Assembly (NCBI GenBank): GCA_023146365.1 | Contig: JAGLCE010000092.1 | Coordinates: forward strand, 1 to 11,583 | Origin: Endozoicomonadaceae bacterium | GTDB taxonomy: Bacteria; Pseudomonadota; Gammaproteobacteria; Pseudomonadales; Endozoicomonadaceae | DNA: 11,583 nt | Direction: 5' to 3' | Part shown: positions 1 through 8,019 of the stretch, in pieces | How the letters are laid out: every line of letters starts with the position of its first letter | Numbering within the stretch: the first letter of the stretch is position 1 | Notes under the pieces: generated by a model | Told to the model about the DNA's origin: nothing | Databases searched by the model: none | What the model saw: only the letters and a program-made list of their open reading frames with translations | Made by a program: the position numbers and the translations under genes

Positions 1-24
1 ACCCTTTGACCCTTTGACCCTTTG
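1..24. repeat. 8-bp direct tandem repeat at left edge
   Basis: Three exact head-to-tail copies of ACCCTTTG, followed by a degenerate fourth copy (ATTTTTTG, 25-32). The array touches the window edge and may continue to the left. It lies just downstream of the stop codon of the leftward ankyrin gene. No hairpin is visible, so it does not look like an intrinsic terminator. Its function is unknown; it could be a simple-sequence tract expanded by slippage. Confidence 0.85.
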
Positions 25-40
25 ATTTTTTGTTCAGGTA

Positions 41-2458
41 TTAATAATTAGCCTCTTTTATAGCATACTTAATGTTCTTAGGCAGATTCTCTGGTAGAAT
101 ATTAGAATCAATATTTTTTTTCCCGATCATTTTCACTGCCACTCTAATAGATAACAAGGTCAGATTCTCAACACATTTATTGTTGTACGTTGACACCGCT
201 CTCATTCTGTACGCGTAAGGAGAAATGACTCTATGAGGGTCAGAATATGGAATGCTCGATATGAGGAGGCTTTGGGGTACTGTAATACCTATTTTTATAA
301 GAAAATTCATCACACGATAAGAATCAGTCAACATTGCAAAACGAATAAGTCTACTATTAAATAAGTTCGAAAAAAGCTGAGTTTCGTACATGTCACTGAC
401 TATCCCCACATGGTCTAATCTAACTGCTTCATCAAGAATAACACGATCCAACAATGTTGTTTCTTTTTTATCAGCAATGAGGGCTAACTCCTTCGTTATC
501 AAAACTCTAACTATTCGTCGTTGTCCGTTTTGAACTGCTTTAACAATGGCTGTATCATACACCCATGTAGTATGATATGATTCCGTTCCTTTATGAATAT
601 TAGCTCCATTGTCCAGCAAATAACATATTGCATTAATGTGTCCATACTGTGCCGCATATGCCAAAGGGGTATATGGATTGCCAAATCCGCCATCTATTTG
701 AGCGCCCCTTTCAAGTAAACAATGAATCATAGGACAACTACCTATCATTGCCGCCAATGTCAAGATCGACGGCCTGCCAGGATTTTTATCGTCAATATCA
801 ATACGACCTGTTCCCAGTAAATATTTCACCAAGGCCAAGTGATTTCCTTTAACCGCTATCTCGATAGGCGTGTTATTTCCATGCGAACGCCCAGCATTGA
901 TCTCAGTATCAAGCTCTAATAATATTTTTATCATCTCAACATTGCCATACTGGGCAGCCAATATGATAGCTGATCTGGATGCCGATTTAAAATAATGTTT
1001 AAGGTTTTCGCCATTACGTATATCTATTTCAACCTGAAGTAAATATAGTGCCATGTCAATATGACTGTTCATAATTGCTCTTTCAAGAGCCGAATATTTC
1101 AAATTGTATTTTGTATAACTATGAGCACCGCAACTTATTAAATATTTGACCATCTCCATATTATTTCCAGCAGCTGCTTCTGCAAAGATTGCATATTTTT
1201 CTGGGCTACCATGTTTTATTCCACACTGATTTAACAGAATTTTAACTATTTCTAAATTATTATTTTTAGCGGCTCTAATCATAGGAGGAATTTTTTCTTT
1301 ACTATTAATATTAGCTTTCTTATGCAAGAGCCTAAGTATCATGTTTATATTTTCATGTTCAATCGCTTCTGAAAGAGGAGTAGTATATTCAGGATAGCTA
1401 CTAATATTCACATCAGCATCATTCTCTAGCAGGAAATCCACTATTGTAAAACAATTAATCCTGATTGCGAATGATAAAGGTGCGCCTTCAAGCGCTGTTC
1501 CGAAATCAACATTGGCGCCACGTTTTACTAACATTTGCACTATTTCGTGAGATCCTCTTTTTATCGCCATAATTAATGGCACTCCCCCTCTGATTTTTTC
1601 TGAATAAATTTTATGCCTATTCCGTTCATTTATGTGGTCAAAAATGAACGGAATAGGAATTATATCCACGTTGGAATAACCGGAATTGACTTTGGCGCCT
1701 TTATCTAATAATAATTTTACCATATCGCAGTTACCTTCCTTTACTGCTAATGCTAAAGGCGTTTTATAGATTCCAGACTCTTTCTGATTGACATTATCGA
1801 TATTATCAAGAATTGTTAATGCGTCATGGTTTTCATCAAAATCTATGCTGACATCATTATTACCGGCTTCAATATCAGCACCGGATTCCAACAGTAACGC
1901 AACCATATTACAGTTATTAGACATAACGGCTAGCATGAGCAGGGTGTAGCCTTCAGAATTCTTAATATTTATTTCATCATATTTTTCTAATAAAGTGATC
2001 ACTTCATCCAGCTGACCGTTTAAAACAGCGTTGGCCAAGTCTGATCGAGGCTTTTTAAAATATGATGAATTCGAGATCTCCTGCGTTAGGTCATCATAAC
2101 CAAAATATTCTAAATCATTGTGATTGCGAGCGATATCATATCTAGGCAGATCATCAGTTATTACAGAGGGTTCAACGCTATCATAATCAAACTGAAAGTT
2201 ATCAGGGCTAGTTATGATCGATCTGTCCTCTATTTTTAGCTCATTAAGACTATAAAATAAATCTGAATCGGTTCGTCTTAATGTATAACAAGTTTTCTCA
2301 TGAATAGTTGTTATTCGGCTTCCTTTAAAATAAACTGAAACACAACTAATAAGTTTTATAAATAAATTTGCAGATGATGCGTTAGTTATTAATTTATAAT
2401 GACATACCATATCACCAAACTTATATGGTCTAAATTTTACATTCATAATAAACACCAT
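41..2458 (-). CDS. Large ankyrin-repeat protein with SOCS-box-like C-terminus, candidate host-interaction effector
   Basis: Ankyrin repeats are protein-protein binding modules. In host-associated bacteria such proteins are often secreted effectors, but no substrate or partner can be read from this sequence. Residues 1 to about 137 are non-ankyrin and show no convincing signal peptide or membrane helix. From about 138 to 663 there are roughly 13-14 ankyrin units, many with the typical core, for example TLLMLAVMSNNCNMVALLLESG (shown here only as the repeat near 172-193), TPLALAVKEGNCDMVKLLLD (233-252) and TPLAYAAQYGHINAICYLLD (597-616). The repeats are interrupted near 200-230 and 260-290. Residues 700-805 leave the repeat pattern. 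Residues 765-800 resemble a SOCS box: a BC-box-like L766-x3-S770-x3-A774, then L788-P789 and L792-P793 with I796-K797. Two starts are possible: ATG at 2458 has no clear ribosome site, whereas ATG at 2446 (M5) has GGTG six bases upstream and may be preferred, giving 801 residues. The gene is visibly more AT-rich than gltBD, consistent with transfer. The ankyrin call is firm; the effector role is inference. Confidence 0.9.
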   Translation of the reverse strand: MVFIMNVKFRPYKFGDMVCHYKLITNASSANLFIKLISCVSVYFKGSRITTIHEKTCYTLRRTDSDLFYSLNELKIEDRSIITSPDNFQFDYDSVEPSVITDDLPRYDIARNHNDLEYFGYDDLTQEISNSSYFKKPRSDLANAVLNGQLDEVITLLEKYDEINIKNSEGYTLLMLAVMSNNCNMVALLLESGADIEAGNNDVSIDFDENHDALTILDNIDNVNQKESGIYKTPLALAVKEGNCDMVKLLLDKGAKVNSGYSNVDIIPIPFIFDHINERNRHKIYSEKIRGGVPLIMAIKRGSHEIVQMLVKRGANVDFGTALEGAPLSFAIRINCFTIVDFLLENDADVNISSYPEYTTPLSEAIEHENINMILRLLHKKANINSKEKIPPMIRAAKNNNLEIVKILLNQCGIKHGSPEKYAIFAEAAAGNNMEMVKYLISCGAHSYTKYNLKYSALERAIMNSHIDMALYLLQVEIDIRNGENLKHYFKSASRSAIILAAQYGNVEMIKILLELDTEINAGRSHGNNTPIEIAVKGNHLALVKYLLGTGRIDIDDKNPGRPSILTLAAMIGSCPMIHCLLERGAQIDGGFGNPYTPLAYAAQYGHINAICYLLDNGANIHKGTESYHTTWVYDTAIVKAVQNGQRRIVRVLITKELALIADKKETTLLDRVILDEAVRLDHVGIVSDMYETQLFSNLFNSRLIRFAMLTDSYRVMNFLIKIGITVPQSLLISSIPYSDPHRVISPYAYRMRAVSTYNNKCVENLTLLSIRVAVKMIGKKNIDSNILPENLPKNIKYAIKEANY
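1616..1657. repeat. Perfect 16-bp inverted repeat inside the ankyrin gene
   Basis: CCTATTCCGTTCATTT (1616-1631) is matched by its exact reverse complement at 1642-1657, with a 10-base spacer. It encodes about residues 268-281 of the ankyrin protein, within an insertion between two ankyrin units. The transcript would form a stable stem-loop inside the coding region. It may be a quasi-palindrome left by template switching, a small inserted element, or an RNA structure with a role. The sequence does not say which. Confidence 0.9.
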
Positions 2459-2669
2459 TAAATAAAATAAAGTTAACAGAAAATGGAAATATCGATGCCA
2501 TTCTAATTACAGATTGTTAGAAATGTAATAATAAAACAAGTTCAATGTTTTTAAAAAATAAAATTCACCCCCTAATTATTCACGAATCACACGAATCTTA
2601 TGACCCAGTTTTTAAGTATTTTATTCAGTGTGGTGTGCTGTGCGTATAAAAGCACATAATCGGGTAGCC

Positions 2670-2723
2670 GAGGGTATTTAACCCTCAGCCCCCACAACAC
2701 CCTGCATGCGGGTCCGCACAGGG
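2670..2723. repeat. Pair of compact hairpins upstream of the transposase remnant
   Basis: The first hairpin has GAGGGT (2670-2675) and ACCCTC (2681-2686) around a 5-base loop. The second has outer arms CCCTG (2700-2704) and CAGGG (2719-2723), and inner arms TGCG (2707-2710) and CGCA (2715-2718), with a GGTC loop and a CA bulge. This GC-rich block contrasts with the AT-rich DNA to its left. It resembles, from memory, sequences found next to group II introns or insertion sequences in proteobacteria, but I cannot confirm a family. The transposase fragment begins only a few bases after it. Confidence 0.6.
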
Positions 2724-2736
2724 CGTTTCACTCAGG

Positions 2737-3196
2737 ATGGTGAAAGTGACAGGTTCCAGGCATCGTCTTAATTTGATATCTGTCGTAAGTTCAGAAGGAG
2801 CTATGCGTTACCAAACATTCACGGGAACCATGGATCAGCATGTTTTCGTGAAGTACTTGAAATTGCTGGTGCGAAGCATCACCAAGCCAATGATCATTAT
2901 CACCGATGGTCATCCCGCCCATCGATTAAAGCTTGTGAGAGTCTGTGGAATCGGAGCCAAAATTGCTTGGTTTTCATCTTCTCCCCAGTTATTCATCAGA
3001 GCTAAACCCTAATGAGCAAGTTTGGAATTACCTAAAGGAAGGGTTGGGTAAAGCGGCTCTGAAAACCAAAACGAATTTCATGGCTTATATTCGTTCTCGG
3101 ATGAAGACGTTGAAAAGAATGCCAAGGATAGTGGCTGGATTCTTTAGAAGAATGGATACGCATTACGCTTGCCGTCAGCGGTTACCTACAAACTGA
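2737..3196 (+). pseudogene. IS630-family transposase remnant, N-terminally truncated and frameshifted
   Basis: IS630/Tc1-type transposases cut and paste their element with a DDE catalytic domain. Only the C-terminal catalytic part survives. Frame 1 encodes the RNase H-like core, including the second catalytic aspartate in IIITDGHPAHR (about 2890-2925). The conserved block with the catalytic glutamate, LPSYSSELNPNEQVW (about 2978-3025), continues in frame 2. The shift lies near 2936-2945: frame 1 runs out of similarity there and stops at 3010-3012, while frame 2 carries the family pattern to the stop at 3194-3196. The N-terminal helix-turn-helix region and the first catalytic aspartate are absent, and the sequence upstream of about 2735 is unrelated hairpin DNA. 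About 150 codons remain of a protein usually around 340 residues. A programmed frameshift is possible in some IS630 elements, but the missing N-terminus makes a dead copy more likely. I found no convincing terminal inverted repeats. Confidence 0.85.
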
Positions 3197-3271
3197 TGAT
3201 ATCAATAGGGTTAATCTTGCTGCTTTTTCTTTACACTCTCTTCTCCTTTAGACTTTTTTCTTGAGTAAGTT

Positions 3272-3302
3272 GATTTCAATATGACTCTTTTCGTATTGAA
3301 AT
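3272..3302. repeat. Strong AT-rich hairpin in the gltB leader
   Basis: ATTTCAATA (3273-3281) pairs exactly with TATTGAAAT (3294-3302). A further G-C and G-U pair can extend the stem to 11 base pairs with an 8-base loop. No T-run follows on either strand, so it is not a typical intrinsic terminator. It could be an operator-like dyad, a leader RNA structure, or the end of an old mobile element next to the transposase remnant. Confidence 0.7.
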
Positions 3303-3495
3303 GGAGGTTGGTTTGTTGTATTGCTATGTGGTGTGTAACAATGCCTACCGTTTGCCCTGTAAAGAGATAACGTATGGTTTTCAGAGGCACTGATCCTCCG
3401 GATGGATCGGCTGTTGCGATCTGCAGGGGAGTTGTCGACATACAATACTTGGTAGGATTCAAAGTGCCGAAAAATGATGGCCAAAACTGGCTGAT

Positions 3496-3502
3496 GAGAG
3501 AG
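3496..3502 (+). promoter_or_regulatory. Ribosome binding site deciding the gltB start
   Basis: GAGAGAG ends five bases before the ATG at 3508. The in-frame GTG at 3502 overlaps this purine tract and would have no spacer, so ATG at 3508 is chosen. That start also gives a 14-residue propeptide before the catalytic cysteine, close to the length expected for this enzyme in related bacteria. Confidence 0.65.
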
Positions 3503-3507
3503 TGCCT

Positions 3508-6500
3508 ATGAGTGCGGGTCTGTATTCTTCTGAGGAGTTCAGGGATAACTGTGGCTTTGGACTCGTTGCCCATATCAAAGGCATAAAAAGTCATCATCTT
3601 CTTGAAACTGCCATCCATGCTCTCTCCTGTATGACGCATCGTGGTGGTATTGCTGCTGATGGAAAAACTGGGGATGGCTGTGGTCTGTTAACTCAGATAC
3701 CTGATAGTTTCTTTCGAGCTGTTGTTAAGCAGTCGCTGAATATCAGCCTACCGTCACGTTATGTTGTTGGTATGGTCTTTCTCAATCGAGATGATCAGGT
3801 TGCGGCATCAGCCCGTCAAGTGTTTGAGCAAGAACTGGCTGTTGAAGGTGCTCATGTATTGAGCTGGCGAGAGGTTCCGGTTAACAGTGATTGCTTGGGA
3901 GTGATTGCTTTGGAGCAGCTACCTCGTATTGAACAAGTTTTTATTGCACCTGAAAAAAAACAGGATGAGTTACAGCTTGCGGCTTCTCTGTTTATGGCGA
4001 GACGCCGGATTGAGATAGCGCTGACAGAGGATAAAGAATTTTATATCTGTTCACTGTCGAATAAAGTGGTGACGTATAAAGGACTCATGATGCCGGCTGA
4101 CTTGCTTAGGTTTTATCCAGACCTGAGTGATTCCCAGTTTGAGACAGCCATCTGTGTCTTTCATCAGCGATTCTCCACTAACACGGTACCTCGCTGGCCA
4201 TTGGCTCAGCCTTTCCGGATGCTGGCTCATAACGGTGAAATTAATACCATTACGGGGAATCGAAGCTGGGCAGAGGCGCGTGTTAGTAAGTTCAAATCTA
4301 AACTGTTGCCTGAGCTAGAAAAAGTTCTTCCTCTGGTTAATCGTGGAGGTTCTGATTCTTCCAGCCTAGATAATATGTTGGAAATTCTGGTCACCGGTGG
4401 AGTCGATCTTTATCGTGCGATCCGTATGCTGATACCGCCGGCTTGGCAGAATGTCGATACTATGGACTCCCAACTGCGGGCGTTCTGTGAGTATAACTCC
4501 ATGCATATGGAGCCTTGGGATGGCCCAGCAGGTCTGGTTATTAGTGATGGCCGTTATGCGGTCTGCGCACTGGATCGAAACGGTCTTCGTCCCTCTCGCT
4601 GGGTCAAAACACAGAATGGCTATCTAACGGTAGCGTCTGAAGTGGGTGTGTATGATTATAAGTCCGAGGATGTTATTGCTAAGGGACGTGTTGGGCCTGG
4701 TGAGATCCTGGCCATTGATATTGAAAAGGGTGAGGTTCTTGAAGCCCATGCTATTGATAATCGACTGAAGAGCAGCCAACCCTACAAACGGTGGTTGAAG
4801 AAGAAAGCGTATCGAATTCAAGCTCAATTCATTGAGAATGAACACCTTGTGAAACATTTCGACAAACTGGTGTTGAATGAATACCAGAAAATGTTTCAGG
4901 TGACCTTTGAAGAGCGCAATCAGGTGATTCGTCCATTAGCCGAGAATGGTCAGGAAAGCGTTGGTTCCATGGGAGATGATACTCCTATGGCTGTGCTCTC
5001 TCAACGAGTGCGTTCGGTTTATGATTATTTTCGGCAGCAATTTGCCCAAGTGACTAATCCGTCGATAGATCCCCTGCGTGAGGCGATAGTCATGTCGCTG
5101 GAGACTTGCCTCGGTGCGGGGAAAAATATATTTCAGGAGACGCAGAAGCATGCTGAACGGGTGATTCTCAAGTCCCCAGTGCTGTCGACTATCAAGTTTC
5201 TGAACTTGATCAATGCCCATCATAAGGTGGGTAATCTGGATGTGATCAAAATTGATCTCAACTATGATCCTGCTGTCAGTCTGAAACGGGCGATCACTGT
5301 TGTTTGTGATCAAGCGGAAGCGGCTGTTCGTAATGGTAAAGTGTTAGTGCATCTGACCGACCGACAGCTTAAGAAAGGCCTGTTGCCTATCAATTCCGCT
5401 ATGGCGACAGGGGCGGTGCATCACCGCTTGATTCAGGCCGGTTTGCGTAGCGATGCCAATATTATTGTGGAGACCGGTACCGCTAGGGATTCACATCATT
5501 TTGCCGTACTGATCGGTTTCGGTGCTACGGCGGTCTATCCCTATCTTGTCTATGAGATCATTCATGATCTCATAGAGATAGGAGAGTTGTTCACTAATCC
5601 CATTAGCGCCTACAAGGCGTATCGACAAGGGATCGATAAAGGTTTGCTTAAGATTATGTCGAAGATGGGTATCTCGACGATTGCCTCTTACCGTGGTGCT
5701 CAGCTGTTCGAATGCCTGGGATTGAATCAGACCGTGGTAGATCTCTGTTTCTGTAATGCTATAAACCGGATCAGTGGTGCCGGTTTTGAACACTTTCAAC
5801 AGGAGCAGCAGTTGTTGGCAGATGCTGCTTGGAAGCCACAAAAGCCTATCCAGCAGGGTGGCTTGTTAAAATACGTTCATGGTGGTGAGTACCACGCCTT
5901 CAATCCGGATGTGGTGCAGGCGATCCAAATAGCGGTTAAAACTGGAGATCGTGCGAAATACCGTGATTATGCTGATATGGTCGATCGGCGTCCTGTTGCG
6001 GTGATTCGTGATCTGTTTGAGTTGAATAGTGACCGCAAGTCGATACCGCTCAATAATGTTGAACCAGTCTCTTCTATATTGCGCCGTTTTGACTCCGCAG
6101 CAATGAGTCTTGGGGCGTTATCACCTGAAGCTCATGAGGCTTTGGCGGAAGCGATGAACCGGCTTGGCGGTCGTTCAAATTCCGGTGAAGGTGGTGAAGA
6201 TCCGGCACGGTTTGGTACCAACCGGGTCTCTAAGATCAAGCAGATTGCTTCCGGACGTTTTGGCGTGACGCCTCATTATCTTGTTAATGCCGAAGTGTTG
6301 CAGATCAAGATTTCTCAAGGTGCGAAACCGGGTGAAGGCGGACAGCTACCAGGCTGCAAGGTCAATAATCTGATTGCTCGACTGCGATATTGTATGCCGG
6401 GTGTTACGTTGATCTCTCCGCCACCGCACCATGATATTTACTCAATCGAAGATTTGGCACAGCTGATCTATGACCTCAAACAGGTTAACCCCAATGCATT

Positions 6501-7965
6501 GGTTTCCGTCAAACTGGTCTCAGAACCTGGTGTGGGAACCATTGCTGTGGGGGTTGCCAAGGCTTATGCTGACCTGATCACCATTTCAGGGTCTGATGGT
6601 GGAACTGCTGCAAGTCCATTGACATCTATTCATTATGCAGGCTCCCCGTGGGAGTTGGGACTCAGTGAAGCTCAGCAAGCATTGCGATCTAATGATCTTC
6701 GTGGGAAAGTGCGATTGCAGACTGATGGTGGTTTGAAAACTGGACTGGATGTCATCAAGGCGGCCATGTTGGGCGCAGAAAGTTTTGGTTTTGGTACAGC
6801 GCCAATGGTGGCGCTGGGGTGTAAATATCTGAGAATCTGTCACCTGAACAACTGTGCGACAGGTGTTGCCACTCAAAACCAGCACCTCCGAGATGAGCAT
6901 TTCATCGGCACGGTGGAAATGGTGATGAACTTCTTTACCTTTGTGGCTGAAGACGTGCGCGAGAGATTGGCGACACTGGGCTACCAGAGTCTGGAAGAGA
7001 TCATTGGTCGTACGGAGCTGCTGAAGATTAAGCCGGGAGAGACGAGTAAGCAGTCTCAGCTAGATTTATCGCCCATTCTCAATAACAGCCATATTGCGGC
7101 AGATAAGCCTAAATTCTGCTGTCAGAATAGCAATCCGCCCTTTGATGAAGGAGCGCTGGTTGAGCGGATGATTAAAGAGATGTTACCGGCTATTGAGGCG
7201 GCTAGCGGTGGCGAATTCAGCTACAAGGTCGGTAATTGCGACCGCTCCATTGGTGCTCGTCTCTCTGGTGAAGTTGCACAACGTTATGGCAATCTCGGTA
7301 TGTCAGATGCACCGCTCAAAGTTCGACTGAGTGGTAGTGCTGGACAGAGTTTCGGTGTTTGGAACGCGGGTGGACTTGAGTTCTATTTGAACGGTGATGC
7401 TAACGATTATGTTGGCAAAGGAATGGCGGGTGGTAAACTGGTAATCTGTCCGCCTAAAGGCAGTCTCTTTCCATCCCATGAAAGCGCCATCATCGGTAAT
7501 GCCTGCTTGTATGGAGCAACGGGCGGCAAGCTGTTTGCTTCAGGGATGGCTGGAGAGCGATTAGCCGTTCGGAATTCCGGTGCGCATATTGTGGTCGAAG
7601 GGACTGGTGACCACTGTTGCGAATACATGACTGGAGGGCTGGTGACTGTACTTGGTAAGACCGGTCATAACTTTGGTGCGGGCATGACGGGTGGTTTCGC
7701 CTATGTATTGGACATGAATCGGCAGTTTGTCGATCGCTACAACCATGAGCTGGTGGATGTCCATCGTATTGATGCTGAGTCCATGGAGTCTCACCAGACA
7801 CATCTGTACAGCATCATTGCTGAGTTTGTTGCTGAAACCGACAGTGACTGGGGGAGCACTCTTCAGGAAGACTTTGAGGATTATGTTGGTCGTTTCTGGC
7901 TGATTAAGCCCAAGACTGCCAGTATGAGTGGCCTTGAGGCCTATATGCGGAGTAGCCCCGAATAA
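3508..7965 (+). CDS. gltB: Glutamate synthase (NADPH), large subunit
   Basis: With GltD this cytoplasmic iron-sulfur flavoprotein makes two glutamates from glutamine and 2-oxoglutarate, the key ammonium-assimilation step with glutamine synthetase. The N-terminal glutaminase is a class II (Ntn) amidotransferase. The start at 3508 gives a 14-residue propeptide and then C15 in the DNCGFGLVAH motif, the expected nucleophile after cleavage. RFSTNT (221-226) and NGEINT (242-247) belong to the same domain. The synthase/FMN region includes the GEGGEDP motif (893-899), KPGEGGQLPG (940-949) and SGSDGGTAASP (1027-1037). The 3Fe-4S ligands are C1105, C1111 and C1116 in a C-x5-C-x4-C pattern. Ammonia made at the glutaminase is known to tunnel to the FMN site. 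The C-terminal part (about 1215-1470) has the glycine-rich beta-helix with NGDANDYVGKGMAGG. The 1485 residues match the usual bacterial length of about 1470-1515. No frameshift is seen. It is 54 bases upstream of gltD, so the two are almost surely co-transcribed. Confidence 0.98.
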   Translation: MSAGLYSSEEFRDNCGFGLVAHIKGIKSHHLLETAIHALSCMTHRGGIAADGKTGDGCGLLTQIPDSFFRAVVKQSLNISLPSRYVVGMVFLNRDDQVAASARQVFEQELAVEGAHVLSWREVPVNSDCLGVIALEQLPRIEQVFIAPEKKQDELQLAASLFMARRRIEIALTEDKEFYICSLSNKVVTYKGLMMPADLLRFYPDLSDSQFETAICVFHQRFSTNTVPRWPLAQPFRMLAHNGEINTITGNRSWAEARVSKFKSKLLPELEKVLPLVNRGGSDSSSLDNMLEILVTGGVDLYRAIRMLIPPAWQNVDTMDSQLRAFCEYNSMHMEPWDGPAGLVISDGRYAVCALDRNGLRPSRWVKTQNGYLTVASEVGVYDYKSEDVIAKGRVGPGEILAIDIEKGEVLEAHAIDNRLKSSQPYKRWLKKKAYRIQAQFIENEHLVKHFDKLVLNEYQKMFQVTFEERNQVIRPLAENGQESVGSMGDDTPMAVLSQRVRSVYDYFRQQFAQVTNPSIDPLREAIVMSLETCLGAGKNIFQETQKHAERVILKSPVLSTIKFLNLINAHHKVGNLDVIKIDLNYDPAVSLKRAITVVCDQAEAAVRNGKVLVHLTDRQLKKGLLPINSAMATGAVHHRLIQAGLRSDANIIVETGTARDSHHFAVLIGFGATAVYPYLVYEIIHDLIEIGELFTNPISAYKAYRQGIDKGLLKIMSKMGISTIASYRGAQLFECLGLNQTVVDLCFCNAINRISGAGFEHFQQEQQLLADAAWKPQKPIQQGGLLKYVHGGEYHAFNPDVVQAIQIAVKTGDRAKYRDYADMVDRRPVAVIRDLFELNSDRKSIPLNNVEPVSSILRRFDSAAMSLGALSPEAHEALAEAMNRLGGRSNSGEGGEDPARFGTNRVSKIKQIASGRFGVTPHYLVNAEVLQIKISQGAKPGEGGQLPGCKVNNLIARLRYCMPGVTLISPPPHHDIYSIEDLAQLIYDLKQVNPNALVSVKLVSEPGVGTIAVGVAKAYADLITISGSDGGTAASPLTSIHYAGSPWELGLSEAQQALRSNDLRGKVRLQTDGGLKTGLDVIKAAMLGAESFGFGTAPMVALGCKYLRICHLNNCATGVATQNQHLRDEHFIGTVEMVMNFFTFVAEDVRERLATLGYQSLEEIIGRTELLKIKPGETSKQSQLDLSPILNNSHIAADKPKFCCQNSNPPFDEGALVERMIKEMLPAIEAASGGEFSYKVGNCDRSIGARLSGEVAQRYGNLGMSDAPLKVRLSGSAGQSFGVWNAGGLEFYLNGDANDYVGKGMAGGKLVICPPKGSLFPSHESAIIGNACLYGATGGKLFASGMAGERLAVRNSGAHIVVEGTGDHCCEYMTGGLVTVLGKTGHNFGAGMTGGFAYVLDMNRQFVDRYNHELVDVHRIDAESMESHQTHLYSIIAEFVAETDSDWGSTLQEDFEDYVGRFWLIKPKTASMSGLEAYMRSSPE
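5549..5576. repeat. 13-bp near-perfect palindrome inside gltB
   Basis: TCTATGAGATCAT (5549-5561) is followed, after only two bases, by its exact reverse complement ATGATCTCATAGA (5564-5576). It encodes about YEIIHDLIE near residues 681-690 of GltB, between the glutaminase and FMN regions. The reading frame is intact. It is probably a chance or template-switch quasi-palindrome, though it would form a tight hairpin in mRNA. Confidence 0.85.
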
Positions 7966-8019
7966 TCGTACTCGATGCGCTGATACCGGATTAGGGATGA
8001 TAAGTTTCATGAGGTGTAT

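Larger units (their letters stand above)
3197..3507 (+). other. Non-coding leader between transposase remnant and gltB
   Basis: About 310 bases without a convincing gene; the leftward reading frames here are shadows running out of gltB. It holds an AT-rich hairpin (3273-3302), a smaller GATCC/GGATC hairpin (3392-3408) and a short GCCA/TGGC stem (3480-3491) just before the gltB ribosome site. Possible -10 elements are TACAAT at 3441-3446, without a well-spaced -35, and AACAAT at 3337-3342, preceded by TG at 3334-3335 with a weak TTGTTG at 3313-3318. Neither is strong enough to call as the promoter. The gltB promoter presumably lies here because the gene upstream is a dead remnant. Confidence 0.5.

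Noticed and set aside
2581..2598. Two head-to-tail copies of CACGAATC
   Set aside because: Too short to interpret alone in AT-rich intergenic DNA, and no matching end was found beyond the transposase remnant.
3502..3507. GTG start for gltB six bases upstream
   Set aside because: It overlaps the purine-rich ribosome site and leaves no spacer; ATG 3508 fits better.
3211..3639. 142-codon minus-strand frame over the gltB leader and N-terminus
   Set aside because: It overlaps the certain start of gltB, shows no family features, and is lysine-rich only because of the pyrimidine-rich leader.
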